A DNA stretch of 64,000 bases from NCBI GenBank assembly GCA_963518665.1, contig CAUQKR010000001.1, forward strand, positions 1 through 64,000. The letters are read 5' to 3'. The notes below the pieces were generated by a model. That model saw only the letters and a program-made list of their open reading frames with translations, did no database searches and had not been told where the DNA came from. Positions 1-11,799 of the stretch are shown here, piece after piece (position 1 is the first letter of the stretch; each line of letters starts with the position of its first letter). This DNA is from GN02-872 sp963518665. GTDB taxonomy: Bacteria; Patescibacteriota; Gracilibacteria; BD1-5; UBA6164. The translations under genes and the position numbers were made by a program.

Positions 1-626
1 ACTGTATTTGAATCAAATTCTATATCATTATTTTTTTCATTATTTTGAGGGTTTCATTGAAAAACATTATCAACTTTATTTGTTTTTTCTTCAAATTGTA
101 TATTTTCTTTTTTATTTTCTTCAGAAAAATTTCATTCAAGTTCTGAAACTAAGTTTTGTTTTTCTTCTAAATTTCAATTTTGTTGAATATTTTTAAATTC
201 TTTTATCTTTGAAAAAAGTTCATCATTATCATTTTTTTCAGCTTCTTTTACAGCTTTTCAAATAAGATTTCAAAGTTTTAAATCTAAATTTTTATTATCT
301 TTAAAATTTTCAAATTCTTCTTTTATATTTTTTAAATCTTCACTTGATAATTCTTTATTTTCTATTAAATATTTTTTCAAAGATTCTATATTTTTTTCTA
401 ATAATCAATCATTTTTTAAATTAGAAATTGTATTTTCAATATTTCAACTAGACTCAAAAGAACCAGAAACTTTTTTTAAAATATCTTCTGGTAAAACATT
501 TTCCAATTTTTTAGAATATTTTGAATTAAATTCATTTAAATTTTTATCAAATTCTTCCTTTTTTTCCTGTGATAATCAAACTTCAAATTGTTTTGATTTA
601 TTTAAATCTTCTTGTCAAAAATTCAT
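1..626 (-). CDS. Acidic, coiled-coil-rich protein, 3' end cut by window edge
   Basis: The reading frame opens with ATG at 624-626 (MNFGQEDLNKSKQF) and stays open to base 1 when TGA is read as Gly, so the C-terminus lies outside the window. The protein is rich in Glu, Lys, Asn and Ser, with long amphipathic stretches and no membrane segment or signal peptide. I recognise no domain. Its composition resembles the acidic protein at 40593-41891, so both could belong to a lineage-specific class. Separated from the upstream gatA only by a terminator hairpin. Confidence 0.6.
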
Positions 627-635
627 AATTTTTAT

Positions 636-673
636 AAAAAAAATAACTACTCTTATTTTATCATAAAAGTAGT
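636..673 (-). terminator. Terminator after gatA
   Basis: Hairpin ACTACT (646-651) / AGTAGT (668-673) with extra A-T pairs inside. On the minus strand it is followed by a U-run (A-run 636-643 on the plus strand). Confidence 0.6.
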
Positions 674-689
674 CATTTTTGCAAATTTT

Positions 690-2153
690 TTAATCTTCAA
701 ATCATTTTGGATTTTGTTTTCCATAATTTGTTGCTTGTTCAAATACATTTGATATTTCAAAAAGTCTTTGTTCTTCAAGTCTTGGAGTCAATATTTGTAA
801 TCAAACTGGTAATAATTCTTTTTCAGAATCTTCACTTTCTGCAAATCAAGCAGGAATAGAAATTCATGGAAGTCAAGCTAAAGAAGCTGGTATTGTATAA
901 GAATCACTTAAATACATTTTTATTGGGTCATCTATTTTTTCTCAAATTTTCCAAGCAACATTTGGAGAAACTGGAGAAACTATAGCATCTACTTCTTCAA
1001 AAGCTTTATTAAAATCATCTATAATCAAAGTTCTAACTTGAGTTGCTTTTTTATAATAAGCATCATAAAATCAAGCAGAAAGTACATAAGAACCTAAAAT
1101 AATTCTTCTTTTTGGCTCATTTCCAAATCATTCTGTTCTATTATGAATAAATAATTCTTCTGTTGATTCATAATTTTTTTCAGAATTATGTCAAAACCTT
1201 ATACCATCATATCTAGAAAGATTTGTAGAAACTTCAGCAGGCATCAAAATATAATAAGTTGCAATTGCATATTTTGTCATAGGAAGAGAAATTTCTTTTA
1301 TTTCAGCTCATAATTCTTTTAATTTTTCAATTGCTGAATTTATTACATTTCTAACTCATAAATCTAGTCATTCCTCAAAATATTCTTTTGGAACTCAAAT
1401 TTTATATCATTTTAAATCTTTTTTCTCCCAAATTTTTGGATCAATAATATCTTTTCAAGGTAATGAAGTATTTTCTAAAGGTTCAAATCAATTCATTACT
1501 TCATAAAGTAAAGCAGCATCTTTTACTGTCTTTGTCAAAGTTCCTGGACAATCAAGACTAGAAGCCATAGCTAAAACTCAATTTCTACTATTTCTTCAAT
1601 AACTTGGTTTAAAACCAACTATATTACACATACTAGCTGGTTGTCTAATACTTCAACCAGTATCAGTTCAAAGTGCAGCTGGAGTAAGTCAAGCAGAAAC
1701 AGAAGCAGCAGATCAACCTGAAGAACCTCAAGCTATTCTATTTGTTCACCATGGGTTTACAGCTTTTTTAAAAGCTGAAGTTTCATTTGTAGATCACATA
1801 GCAAACTCATCCATTGTAACTTTTCAAAGACTAGAAAATCAAGCTTCTTTTAAATTTTTTATAACTGTTGAATCAAAAGGTGGAACAAAATTTTCAAGCA
1901 TTTTTGATGAACAAGTTGTAGGAACTCACTTTTCACAAAAAATATCTTTTACTGCAATAGGAGCTCAAGCAAAAATAGAATCTTTTTCTGCATCAATATT
2001 TAATCAGTCTTTATTAATGAAGTTAAATGATTGAACTTTATCATCAAATTTTTCTATTCTATTTAAGAAATAATTAAATACTTCTTCTTTTGTTGTTTCT
2101 CATTCTTTTATTTTAGAAATGATATCTGTTAAGCTTAAGTCTTTAAAATTCAT
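690..2153 (-). CDS. gatA: Glu-tRNA(Gln)/Asp-tRNA(Asn) amidotransferase subunit A
   Basis: Predicted 487 aa, the usual GatA length. It is the amidase subunit of GatCAB, which converts mischarged Glu-tRNA(Gln) or Asp-tRNA(Asn) to the amidated form. Visible features are the catalytic Lys near the N-terminus (PIAVKD), the Gly/Ser-rich amidase signature (GGSSGGSAASV) with the cis-Ser and nucleophile Ser, and the C-terminal LPVGLQI motif. Many glycines of the signature are TGA, so a standard-code reading fragments the gene. The stop is TAA at 690-692 after QNPKGFED. gatB and gatC are not in the window. Confidence 0.95.
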
Positions 2154-2211
2154 AATTTTTTTCTTAACTTATAAAAATTTTTTCTATTATACAAATTTTT
2201 TCAAAAAATAC

Positions 2212-2245
2212 AAAAAAACCTTTCAAAAAAATAGAAAGGCTTTTT
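2212..2245 (-). terminator. rplS terminator
   Basis: CCTTTC (2219-2224) pairs with GAAAGG (2234-2239). An A-run at 2212-2218 gives the U-tail on the minus strand. Confidence 0.7.
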
Positions 2246-2249
2246 AAAA

Positions 2250-2603
2250 TTATCTAACTTCTTTAAGTCTTGCAGCTTTACCTGTCAAATCTCTAATAAA
2301 TTTAATAGATTTTCTTCTAACTTTAAATTGTCTAAGAACTTCTATTTTTGCAATAGTTGGAGAATGAATTGGGAAAATTTTTTCTACACCAAAAGCACCA
2401 ACTTTTCTTCTAACTGTAATAGTTTTTTCAAGTGGAGTTTTACCAGCAGTTTTTATAATAATACCTTTAAATTTTTGAGTTCTTTCTTTACCACCTTCTT
2501 TGATAATTTGGCTAACTTCTACTTCCATACCTGTTCTATAATCTTCTCTACCTTCTTGTAAGAATGATTCTTGAACTTGTTTAATTAATTGTGAATTAGT
2601 CAT
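2250..2603 (-). CDS. rplS: 50S ribosomal protein L19 (bL19)
   Basis: 117 aa. Typical bL19 features are EGRED followed by MEVEVSQIIKEG, the TVRRKVGAFGVEKIFPIHSP core and a basic KVRRKSIKFIRDL segment. It sits on the large subunit at the interface with 16S rRNA. Every glycine is a GGN codon; there is no in-frame TGA, unlike the neighbouring gatA. Monocistronic with its own terminator. Confidence 0.97.
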   Translation of the reverse strand: MTNSQLIKQVQESFLQEGREDYRTGMEVEVSQIIKEGGKERTQKFKGIIIKTAGKTPLEKTITVRRKVGAFGVEKIFPIHSPTIAKIEVLRQFKVRRKSIKFIRDLTGKAARLKEVR

Positions 2604-2614
2604 TCTATTTATAA

Positions 2615-2620
2615 ATTATA
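2615..2620 (-). promoter_or_regulatory. Candidate -10 element of rplS
   Basis: TATAAT on the minus strand, 11 bases before the rplS ATG. If real, transcription starts within a few bases of the start codon, giving a very short or absent leader. No Shine-Dalgarno-like sequence lies between. Confidence 0.35.
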
Positions 2621-2751
2621 ATATAATATTTAAATTTTCTTTTAAAAATTTCGCATATCATATACATTTTTTTAAAAAAAGCAAGTTTTTTTGCAAAAAA
2701 ACTTTTTTTATGATAAAATTTTTATATATTATATTACTAAAAAATACAATT

Positions 2752-3234
2752 ATGTGATTTATGGATACTTTAAAAAGTTTTTGAAATAAAACAAAAGAGT
2801 GATTTAATAAATTTGTTGATTATTCTAGTGTAAAAATTACTGAAAGTTGAACTTTTTCTATTTTAAATAGAGATGATTTAGATGAACTTATAAATGCTTC
2901 TGCAACAAAAGAATTTCAAAATCCAAATACTTGAGAGTTAAAATATTTTAAGAAAAAAAGTGTTTTAGTTGTAACTGATGAAAAAAGTCATAAAAAAATT
3001 TCTTTACTTTTTCCTATTTTAAAAACAAAAGCTTTTTCAGCAAATATAGCTATAAAACTATCAAAAGAAAAAGTTGAAGGAATTAATTATAGTGAATTTA
3101 ATTTAGAAGAATTTCCTGTTTTAGTACTCTTTGAAGATAAAGAAATAACAAAAATTATAAATTGAGAAGAAAATATTGAAAAAATTGCAAAATCAATTAA
3201 AATAAACCTAGATGAAATAATTGAAACATTTTAA
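2752..3234 (+). CDS. Hypothetical protein, thioredoxin-like fold possible
   Basis: Predicted 160 aa with TGA as Gly (about six in-frame TGA), ending in TAA. A second in-frame ATG four codons in (2761) could be the true start. No signal peptide or membrane helix. The C-terminal part (FPVLVLFEDKEITKIINGEE) has the rhythm of the beta3-beta4 hairpin of thioredoxin-like proteins, but no CxxC motif is present, so this is only a hint. It lies 18 bases upstream of a small membrane protein and probably shares its transcript. Confidence 0.65.
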
Positions 3235-3252
3235 TTTATAATTTTTTAATAA

Positions 3253-3489
3253 ATGGTAACTTTAACAATTTTAGATATTCTTTACTTAGTTTTAATAATT
3301 TTTTCAACAATTATTTGAACTTTGTTAATTGTTGTTTTAGTAAGAGTTTTAAAAATTCTTTGACCAGTTGTAGAAATAGCTGAATATTATAATAAACTAA
3401 AAGCTTTATTATCTTCTTATGCTTCTATTCCAAGTATAGTAAAAGATAGTATAAAAGAAAAATTTACAAAAGAAAAAAGTGAAAAATAA
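3253..3489 (+). CDS. Small single-pass membrane protein
   Basis: 78 aa. Residues 4-38 form one long hydrophobic helix (LDILYLVLIIFSTIIGTLLI onward), followed by a charged Lys/Glu tail. Two glycines are TGA. The topology resembles small cell-envelope proteins of unknown function. The stop codon lies inside the terminator hairpin. No family recognised. Confidence 0.7.
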
Positions 3490-3506
3490 TTTTTCACTTT
3501 TTTTTA
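3474..3506 (+). terminator. Terminator overlapping a stop codon
   Basis: AAGTGAAAAAT (3477-3487) pairs with ATTTTTCACTT (3489-3499), then a T-run. It covers the stop codon of the small membrane protein. Confidence 0.75.
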
Positions 3507-3579
3507 TTTTATTTTCATTATATATTGCAAAAATCTATGATATTTATATAATATAATAAAAAACTTTAATAAAAATAAT

Positions 3580-5439
3580 ATGACTAAAATAATAAAACTA
3601 GATAAAGTTCTAGCAAATCAAATTGCAGCTTGAGAAGTAGTAGAAAAACCTTTTTCTGTAGTAAAAGAACTAGTTGAAAACTCAATAGATGCAAAAGCTA
3701 CAAACATAAAAATAGAAATAATAAACTGATGAATAGAAAAAATTATTATAACTGATAATTGAACTTGAATAGAAAAAGAAGATTTAGAAAATATTGCTGA
3801 AAAATATTCTACTTCAAAAATAAAAAATATAGAAGATTTATATAATATCTTGACTTTTTGATTTAGATGAGAAGCTATGGCTTCAATTTCTTCTGTTTCT
3901 GATATGCAGATCTTAACAAGCACTACTTGACAAATATGAAATTTATTGTCAATAATCTGATGAGAAAAACAAAAAATTATTGAAGCTGCAAGTGAAATAT
4001 GAACAAAAATAACTGTAAATAATTTATTTTATAATACTCCTGCAAGATTAAATTATCTAAAAAAACCGAGAACAGAAACAAGTTATATTCAAAAATATAT
4101 TCAAGAAATAGCTTTAGCTTATCCAGAAATTTGATTTGAATTTATTGTAGATTGAAGAATAAATTTAAAATATAGAGAAAATGAAAAACTAATTGGTAGA
4201 ATTTATAATATTTTTGATGAAGATTTTGCAAAAAACACTTTAGAAATAAATTTTGAAATGGTTGGAATGAAAGTTACTTGATTTATTTCTGATCCAAAAG
4301 TAAGTTTTAATAATAAAAATAAACAAATAATTTTTGTAAATAAAAGACCTATAAAATCTGTTTTAATATCAAAAGCTATACATGATGCTTATAATAGGTT
4401 TATTCCTCATTCAAATTTTCCTTGATATATAATAAATTTAGAAATAGATCCAACTTTGGTTGATGTAAATGTTCACCCAAGAAAACTAGAAGTTAGGTTT
4501 GCAAATGAGCAAAATATTTTTAGAATTTTTTATCACTGAGTAGAAAATAAATTAAATTCTGTAAGTTTAATAAGTGAAGAAAATAATTTAGAGAATTTTC
4601 AATCAGAAGAAAATAAAAAAGAAATAGAAAATTTTTCTTTTCAAAATAATTATAATTTTACAAAAAATCTAAAAGAAATAAACTCTCAAAGTTATTATGT
4701 ACCATCTTGAACAAAATTTAAAGATTATTCACCATATAAAAATGTAAATGTCAACCCTTGACAATCTACAATTTCAAATATAACAAATTTTAATAAAAAT
4801 TTTGAAAAAGAAGAAGAAAATTTAGAAAATGATGTAAACTTGACAAATGATATTCATTATACAAAAATCTGAAAAATAATATGACAAGCACATAATTCTT
4901 TTATAATAGTTGAAACAAAAGAATGAATAAAAATTTTTGATCAACATGCTTTAGCTGAAAGAGTAAATTATGAAAAACTTATCAATAAATCTAGACAAAA
5001 TTGACAATCAACTCAATGGCTTCTTATAGGGGAAAATATAACTTTATCTAACCAAGATATAGACATATTAGAAGATAATATAGACACTTTTAAAGAAATG
5101 TGATTTGAAATAGAAATTTTAGCTTGAAATAATATTATAATAAATTGAATTCCAGATTTTATAAAAAAAGAAAATTTAAAAGAAACTTTTTTACAAGTTT
5201 TACAAGATATTTGAGAACATAAATTTAATAAATCAAAAACTTTAGAAGAAGTAAAAAATAAAATTTTTGCATATATGGCCTGTAGATCAGCTATAAAGTT
5301 TTGAAATAAATTATCAACTTTTGAAATCAACAAACTTTTAAATGATTCCATTATTGATTATAGTGCAACTTGCCCGCACTGAAGACCAGTTATTTTTGAG
5401 ATAAATTTAAATGAACTAAAAGATAAATATGAAAGATAA
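3580..5439 (+). CDS. mutL: DNA mismatch repair protein MutL
   Basis: 619 aa. The N-terminal GHKL ATPase shows all hallmarks: VVEKPFSVVKELVENSIDA (ATP-lid Glu/Asn), DNGTGIE, and FGFRGEAMASIS. The C-terminal domain carries the metal-binding endonuclease motif DQHALAERVNYE (from about residue 454), then ACRSAIKF and CPHGRPV, so this is the nicking MutL of MutH-less bacteria. It couples mismatch recognition by MutS to strand incision. Glycines of the ATPase motifs are TGA. It converges on uvrA with an 11-base gap. mutS is not in the window. Confidence 0.96.
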
Positions 5440-5469
5440 AAAAACTAGCTTTAAATAGCTAGTTTTTTT
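5438..5469. terminator. Bidirectional mutL/uvrA terminator
   Basis: AACTAGCT (5443-5450) pairs with AGCTAGTT (5457-5464), flanked by A-run and T-run. It serves both convergent genes and includes the last codons of uvrA. Confidence 0.75.
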
Positions 5470-8321
5470 GTTTCCACATATTTTTTTACTGCTTGTCAAG
5501 TAAAGCTTGATTTACAATTTTGTATTCATTTTAAACCTCATTCATAAACTAAATTTCATCATTTATCTCATCATTCTGGTCAAATATCAATCAAATGATC
5601 TGCATTTAAAATAACATCCATATTATGTTCTATAACCAAAACTGTATTTCATTTATCAACCAAAGAATGTAAAATTTTTAAAAGTTTCATTACATCTTGA
5701 AAATGAAGTCAAGTTGTAGGTTCATCTAAAATATAAAAAGTTTTTGTTGTAGATTTTTTTGAAAGTTCTGTTGCAAGTTTAACTCTTTGACTTTCTCAAC
5801 CAGAAAGTGTAGTTGATGATTGTCAAAGTTTTACATATCAAAGTCAGACTTCACACAAAACTTTTAATATTTTTGTAACTTTTGGATGACTTTTAAAAAA
5901 CTCAAGAGATTCTTCTATAGTCATATTTAAAACATCAGAAATACTTTTTCATTTATATTTTACTTTTAGTGTTTCAGGGTTATATCTACTTCAATGGCAA
6001 ACTTCACATTCTACATAAACTGTTGGTAAGAAATGCATTTCTATCTTTTTTAATCAATCTCACTCACAAGATTCACATCTTCACTCTTTTGTATTAAAAC
6101 TAAATCTTCCAGGTCAATATCATCTTATTTGAGACTCTTCAGTCATAGCAAAAATTTCTCTTATTGCTGTAAAAACTGCTGTATAAGTTGCAGGATTACT
6201 TCTTGGAGTTCTTCAAATAGGAGATTGATCAATTATTACAGTTTTATCAAGATTTTCCAATCACAATATTTTTTCAAATTGTCAATGGTTTCTTTTTGCT
6301 CTATTTAACTCATTTGCTAAATAATTTGCTAAAATATCATTTACTAAAGAAGATTTTCAACTTCAAGATACACCAGTTACAACAACAAAATTTTCTAAAG
6401 GAATAGAAACATCTATATTTTTTAAATTATGTTCTTTAGCTCAAATAATTTTTAATTCTTTTCATTCTTTTCTCAAATCAAGAAAATTTTCTCTTTTTCA
6501 TCTTTTTATAAAAATATCTTTTTTTCAAGCTAAATAAGGTCAAGTTACAGAATCTGGGTTATTTATAATTTCATTAATTGTTCACTCTGCAATAACATTT
6601 CAACCATGAATTCAAGCTCAAGGTCAAATATCGATTATATAATCAGATTCTTTCATTATATCTTCATCATGTTCTACAATAATCAAAGTATTTCAAATAT
6701 CTCTTAATTTTTTTAAATTTTCAATCAACATATCATTATCTCTAGGATGAAGTCAAATACTAGGTTCATCTAAAATATAAATTATTCACTCTAATTTTGT
6801 TCAAAGTTGTGTTGCAAGTCTAATTCTTTGAGATTCTCAACCTGAAATAGTTCAAGATTTTCTAGAAATCGTCATATAATCAAGTCAAACTCAAGCTAAA
6901 AATTCCAATCTTTCTATAATATTTTTTAAAGCTTTTCTTGCAATTTTCTCTTGACTTTGTGTTAATTTTATGTCTTTAAAAAATTTTATTGATTCTTTTA
7001 CTGAAAAATCTGATAATTGTCAAATATTTAATCAATTTAAATAAACAGATAAGCTTTCTTTATTTAATCTATAAGAATTACAAGTTGGACAATCTATATC
7101 AAAAATAAATTCATCATAAATTCACTTATCAGCTCATCAATCAAAATATCTTCTTGTCAAGGTATTTAAAACTCATTCAAATTTTGTAGAAAAATTTCTT
7201 TTTTCTCATTTTTCATTTACAAAATCAACTTTATAAATAGTATCTCAAGTTCAATTCATTATCAAATTTTTTTCTCTACTTGATAATTCAGAATATTTTT
7301 TATTTAGATCTATTTTATTTTTCTTTCAAATAACTTTTAAAAATTCAAAGAAAAAATCTCATCAAAATCAAGGTCAAATAATTGCTCACTCTAATAATGT
7401 TAAATTTTGATTAACAACTTTTTCTTCTAAAAAAACTTTTTTTTCACCAAGTCAGTGACAATCTGGACAAGCTCATTGATGATTATTAAAAGAAAAACTA
7501 GAAATTGTCAACTCTTGAGGAATATGTCAACAATTTGAACAAACAAAAATATTTGAAAATTTTTCTGTTATATTTTTTTCATTTTTATCATCTGAAATAA
7601 ATAAAATTTCCAGTTGTCAAGTTCCTATTTTATAAGCTAAATTTATAGAATCTTTTAACCTTTTTGTATCTGAACTATTTTCTTCAGAAAAATCTTTTTT
7701 CACAAGTCTATCTACAATAATTCAAACATTTGTCAAGTTTTTTTCCTCTATTTTATCATTTATTGTATAAATATTTTCTCAAATAGAAAATCTAATAAAA
7801 CCTAAATCTAAAATCTCTCTTCTCAACATTTCAACATCTTCAAATTCATTTTTCAAAGGAGCTTTTATTATAAATTTTTTTCCATCTGGATAGTCTAAAA
7901 TTTTTGAAATAATATCTGAAATACTATCTTTTTTAACAATTGTTCAACAATCTACACATTTTCTCTCTCAAATATTTAAAAATAAAACTTTATAATAATC
8001 ATAAATTTCAGTAATTGTTCAAACTGTAGAACGAGGATTTTTATTTGTAGTTTTTTGATCAATAGAAATAGTTGGTGAAAGTCATTTTATCTCACTAACC
8101 TCAGCTTCTTCATCAAGTCAACCAATAAACATTCTAGCATAGCTTGACAAACTTTCTAAATATTTTTGTTGTCAAACATTATAAATTGTATTAAAAGCTA
8201 AACTTGACTTTCAACTTCAAGATACTCAAGTAATAACTGTCATTTTATTTTTAGGTATTTTTACTGAAACATTTTTTAAATTATGAGTATTTACTCATAT
8301 TACTTCCAAATATTTAGACAT
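5451..8321 (-). CDS. uvrA: Excinuclease ABC subunit A (UvrA)
   Basis: 956 aa, close to the family norm. It is a damage-scanning ABC ATPase of nucleotide excision repair. Seen: the N-terminal Walker A ITGVSGSGKSSLAFNT, zinc-binding CxxC pairs including CSNCGHIPQE and ACPDCHGLG, the GPGAGIHGGNVIAEG region, a second Walker A, and the C-terminal SSFTGQAVKKYV. Nearly all motif glycines are TGA. The stop TAA (5451-5453) lies inside the shared terminator. Last gene of a minus-strand run; mfd at 35227 belongs to the same pathway, while uvrB and uvrC are not seen here. Confidence 0.96.
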
Positions 8322-8393
8322 AAAAAAAAGATTAATAATATTAACCTTTAATTTTAATCAAATTTTAAATTTTTCAAGTTTTTTATTTTTTTA

Positions 8394-8993
8394 TTATATA
8401 AATTTATTAAATTTTTTCTCTCTCAAAATTTTTTCTGCAAGTTTTTCAACTTTTAAAAAATCAAAAAATACTGGTTTTTTAGATAAAAAGTCAAAAACAT
8501 AATGTTTACCATCAAAATTTTTTGGTTCTTTTAATTTCAAAAATGATAAACTTTTATAAGAAGTTTCATCTTGGAAATTTGACAATTCTTTAAACAAAAA
8601 TTTTACTTCAAAAAAATATTTTTTTCACTTATACCTAAATATTATTTTTGCTTCATTTTCTTTTATATTTGAATTATAATGAAAATAATCATAAGAAGCT
8701 CAATCAATAAAAATTTCATATTTTTTTCAATTTCATTTATTTTTATTACTTAAAACTTCTCTTTTCATAACCTCATTTTCATTTTTTTTATCTATTTTTT
8801 CTTGTTTTTCTAAAAAATATTTTTCTCAAAGTCAATATCCACAAGAACTACATTTTCATTCAAATAATTCTCATTCACAATTTGGACATTCTTCTCATAA
8901 AATAAGTTCAACTTTTTTAGAAATATTAAAATTATATAAATTTTTTTCTATATTATTTTCAAAAGTATAAACATTTTCTATATTATTTTTCAT
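8394..8993 (-). CDS. Zinc-ribbon protein of unknown function
   Basis: 199 aa. After an acidic N-terminus there is a rubredoxin-like CPNC...CSSCGYG knuckle (about residues 35-55), then a charged linker and a C-terminal half with alternating aromatic and basic residues (KEPKNFDGKHYVFDF). No membrane segment. TAA stops are doubled at 8391-8396. It lies between comF and uvrA with short gaps, so it is probably cotranscribed. I do not recognise the family; a nucleic-acid-binding role is plausible from the zinc ribbon only. Confidence 0.7.
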
Positions 8994-9009
8994 ATTTTAT
9001 TTTTTATTT

Positions 9010-9711
9010 TTAATCTGATGCTATCATTATTCAAATAATTTTTTCAGCTCAATTTTGCTTTAAAATTCTAGATATTTCATTTATTGTGCTTCAAGTAGAA
9101 ATTACATCATCTAAAATAATAATATTTTTTCAATTTACTAAATCTAAAAATTTTTTATTAAAAATAAAAGAATCTTTTAAATTTATAAGTCTTTCTTGTC
9201 TAAAAAGTTTTGATTGTTGTTTTGTTTGTTTTACTTTTTTTAGAATATTTTTATATTTTATTTTAGATATTTTTGAAAATCTTTTTGCTAAAACTTCAGA
9301 AGAATTATATCATCTTTTCAATCTTCTCAAAAAATAACTTGGAACAGAAATAACTAAATAATTTTCTAAATTTTTTACTTTTTCATTTTCTAAAAATTTT
9401 TTATATAAATCTTCACAAAAAAACTCTAAAATTTTTGGTTTATTATAAAATTTTCATTGTTTTACTAATCTTTTTATATAAAAATTTTTATAATGCTTCA
9501 AAACTAAAATTTTATTATAAAAAATATTATTATTTTCTATACAATGTTTATGATTTTCATAATTTTTTGAATATTTTTTACAAACATAACATTTTTCTTC
9601 AAAATCTCTTATTTTTAAAAGACAATCTTCACATAAAAAATCTTCTATTTTTCAGCAAGAATAACATTTTTTAGGTGAAATTATATCAAATAAAAAATCT
9701 ATTATTTTCAT
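9010..9711 (-). CDS. comF: ComF-family phosphoribosyltransferase-like protein
   Basis: 233 aa. The N-terminus holds paired cysteines (CYSCGKIEDFLCEDC, then CYVC), the zinc finger typical of ComF. The C-terminus has the PRPP-binding loop IIILDDVISTGSTINE. ComF proteins act in uptake of transforming DNA, here consistent with the type IV pilus genes elsewhere in the window. The start codon overlaps the end of pepA by 10 bases. DNA uptake as its role is inferred from the family. Confidence 0.88.
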
Positions 9712-11108
9712 AAATTTTTTAAAATAAAACTTATAGAATCAACTCAAAATCAAGTCATTCATCTATTTACATAAGCATAATTTTCAAAATAATTTATAGC
9801 AGTTCAAGCTATATCTAAATGAGTATATTTTTCTCAATTTAAACAAAAATTTGCTAAAAATGCAGCTCACATAGTACTTCAAGCTTTTATTCACATTGTT
9901 AAATTTTTTAAATCAGCAATATCAGATTTTGTTTTTTCTATAAAATATTCATCAAAAGGTAATCTCCAGTATTTTTCAACATTTTTTTCTGAATAATTTA
10001 AAAATTTTTCAATAAATTCATTATCATTTCACATAATTCAAGCATATCTATGTCAAAGTGCAACTAAACAAGCTCAAGTTAAAGTTGCCATTGTTAATAT
10101 TCTGTCTAATTTATAATTTTTACTTATATAAGCCATTCAATCAGCTAAAACTAATCTTCATTCTGCATCTGTATGTTCTATATCAACAGTTTTTCAAGAA
10201 TAAGAAGTAAAAATATCACTTGGTTTAAAAGATTCTCCAGAAATATGATTTTCAGCTAAAACTAAACAAGCTACAATATTTACTTTTAAATCTTCTTTAT
10301 CCAAAGTTTTCATTATAGCAAATAAATTTCAAGCTCAGCACATATCTCACTTCATTTCATACATAGAATCATTTGGTTTTACTTGAATTCATCCAGTATC
10401 AAAAGTGATTCATTTTCAAACTATTCAAATTGTTGGAAGTTTTTTATCCACAATTTTTTCTAAGATAACCATTCTTGGTTTATTTTTACTTCATTTTCAA
10501 ACTGCTTTTAAAAGTTCCAGTTTTTCTTCTTTTATTTTATCATAATCAAAAACTTTTACTTTTGTATTTTTAAAATCAGTTTTTTCTACTATTTTTACAA
10601 ATTTTTCTGGATAAAGTTCATTTGATGGTTCAAATCATAAATCACGTGCCATTACAATATTTTCTATAATTGTCAACCTTTTATCAAAAATATCTTCAGT
10701 TTCTTTATCTACAAAGAAAAAAATTTCATCTTTTGATTTTTCTGTCTTATATTTTTCAAATTTATATCTTCATAAAATAATATGATTTAACAAAGTTTCA
10801 ATATTTTGTGAAGAATTTGATAAAACTGTGATGTTTTTATCTAATCTATTCATTTCTTTTCATAAAGTATAATCTAGATTTTTTGAATCATCTAAATTTA
10901 AAAATATATAAAGTTTAGAAAAATTTTTTAATCACATAAAATATTCAAAAAGTCAAGTTTCTTTTTTTTCTATTTTTGATTTTAAATCACTTAAAATATT
11001 TTCACTTAAATCTAAAAAAGAAATTTTTTCTAAATCCTTTTCTTCTTCCAAAATAAAAAATAAGTTAGAATTTTTTATTTTATCAAAATTTTTTACTTTT
11101 TTTATCAT
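9702..11108 (-). CDS. pepA: Leucyl aminopeptidase, M17 family
   Basis: 468 aa. A dimetal aminopeptidase that clips N-terminal residues from peptides. Active-site signatures are GKGITFDTGGIQVKP (metal Lys and Asp), MKGDMCGAG, and HTDAEGRLVLADGM; the usual Asn of NTDAEGRL is His here. The N-terminal domain is divergent and Lys/Asn rich, as usual in M17. The 3' end overlaps comF by 10 bases. An amino-acid scavenger with reduced biosynthesis would rely on such a peptidase (inference). Confidence 0.93.
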
Positions 11109-11118
11109 ATTTACATAA

Positions 11119-11799
11119 TTAAAAAACTAAATTTAATTTCAAAAAATAGTATATTCTCAAAATCAAAAAAAACAAAAGAAAAATCAAAATTGTATAAACA
11201 ACCATTAAACAAGCTAAATTTTTATATTTTTGATAAAGTAAATAATTAAATCATAAATTAAAAACCAAAACTAAAACCAATAAAAAAGAATACTCAAAAT
11301 TAAAAATATAATAAAGAGCTATAAAACTTGAAGCAAAATTTAAAAATAATGAAAAATATCTTAAATTTTCCCTTTGCTCTTTAAAATAAGCTAAATTTGA
11401 AAAAATATTAAAAGTTATATCTGAAAATACAAAAAAAATCAAAGAAAATAAAATAAAAGTGTCATAAAATATTTTTCAAGATAATAAAGATACAAAAAAT
11501 ATTATATAAAATAAAATATAAAAAAATTTTGTATTTTTATTTAATTTTTCTATTAAATAATCTGGCTTTAAATTTGGAGTAAAATACAAAATAAAAACTA
11601 TTCAAAGCACAAAAAAAACTAAACTTTCTATAATTAAATTTCAGCTTAAAGATTGTAAAGTTATTTTTTTTAATTGATATCAAAAAAGATTTTCTCAAGA
11701 ATTTATTTTATTAAAAACATAAAAAATACTTGAAAATAAAAAACATATAAAAAAAAGGAGTAATCTCATTTTAACAAAAGTTAAAAATTTATTACTCAT
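11119..11799 (-). CDS. Multi-pass membrane protein, unknown
   Basis: 226 aa, extremely hydrophobic, with about six predicted helices spread along the chain and short basic loops. The start ATG (11797-11799) lies inside the 3' end of the upstream coiled-coil gene (19-base overlap), which supports translational coupling. No charged catalytic motif is visible. TGA codons are few but in frame (for example NSGENLFGYQ). I recognise no family; with its neighbour it may form a membrane complex. Confidence 0.7.
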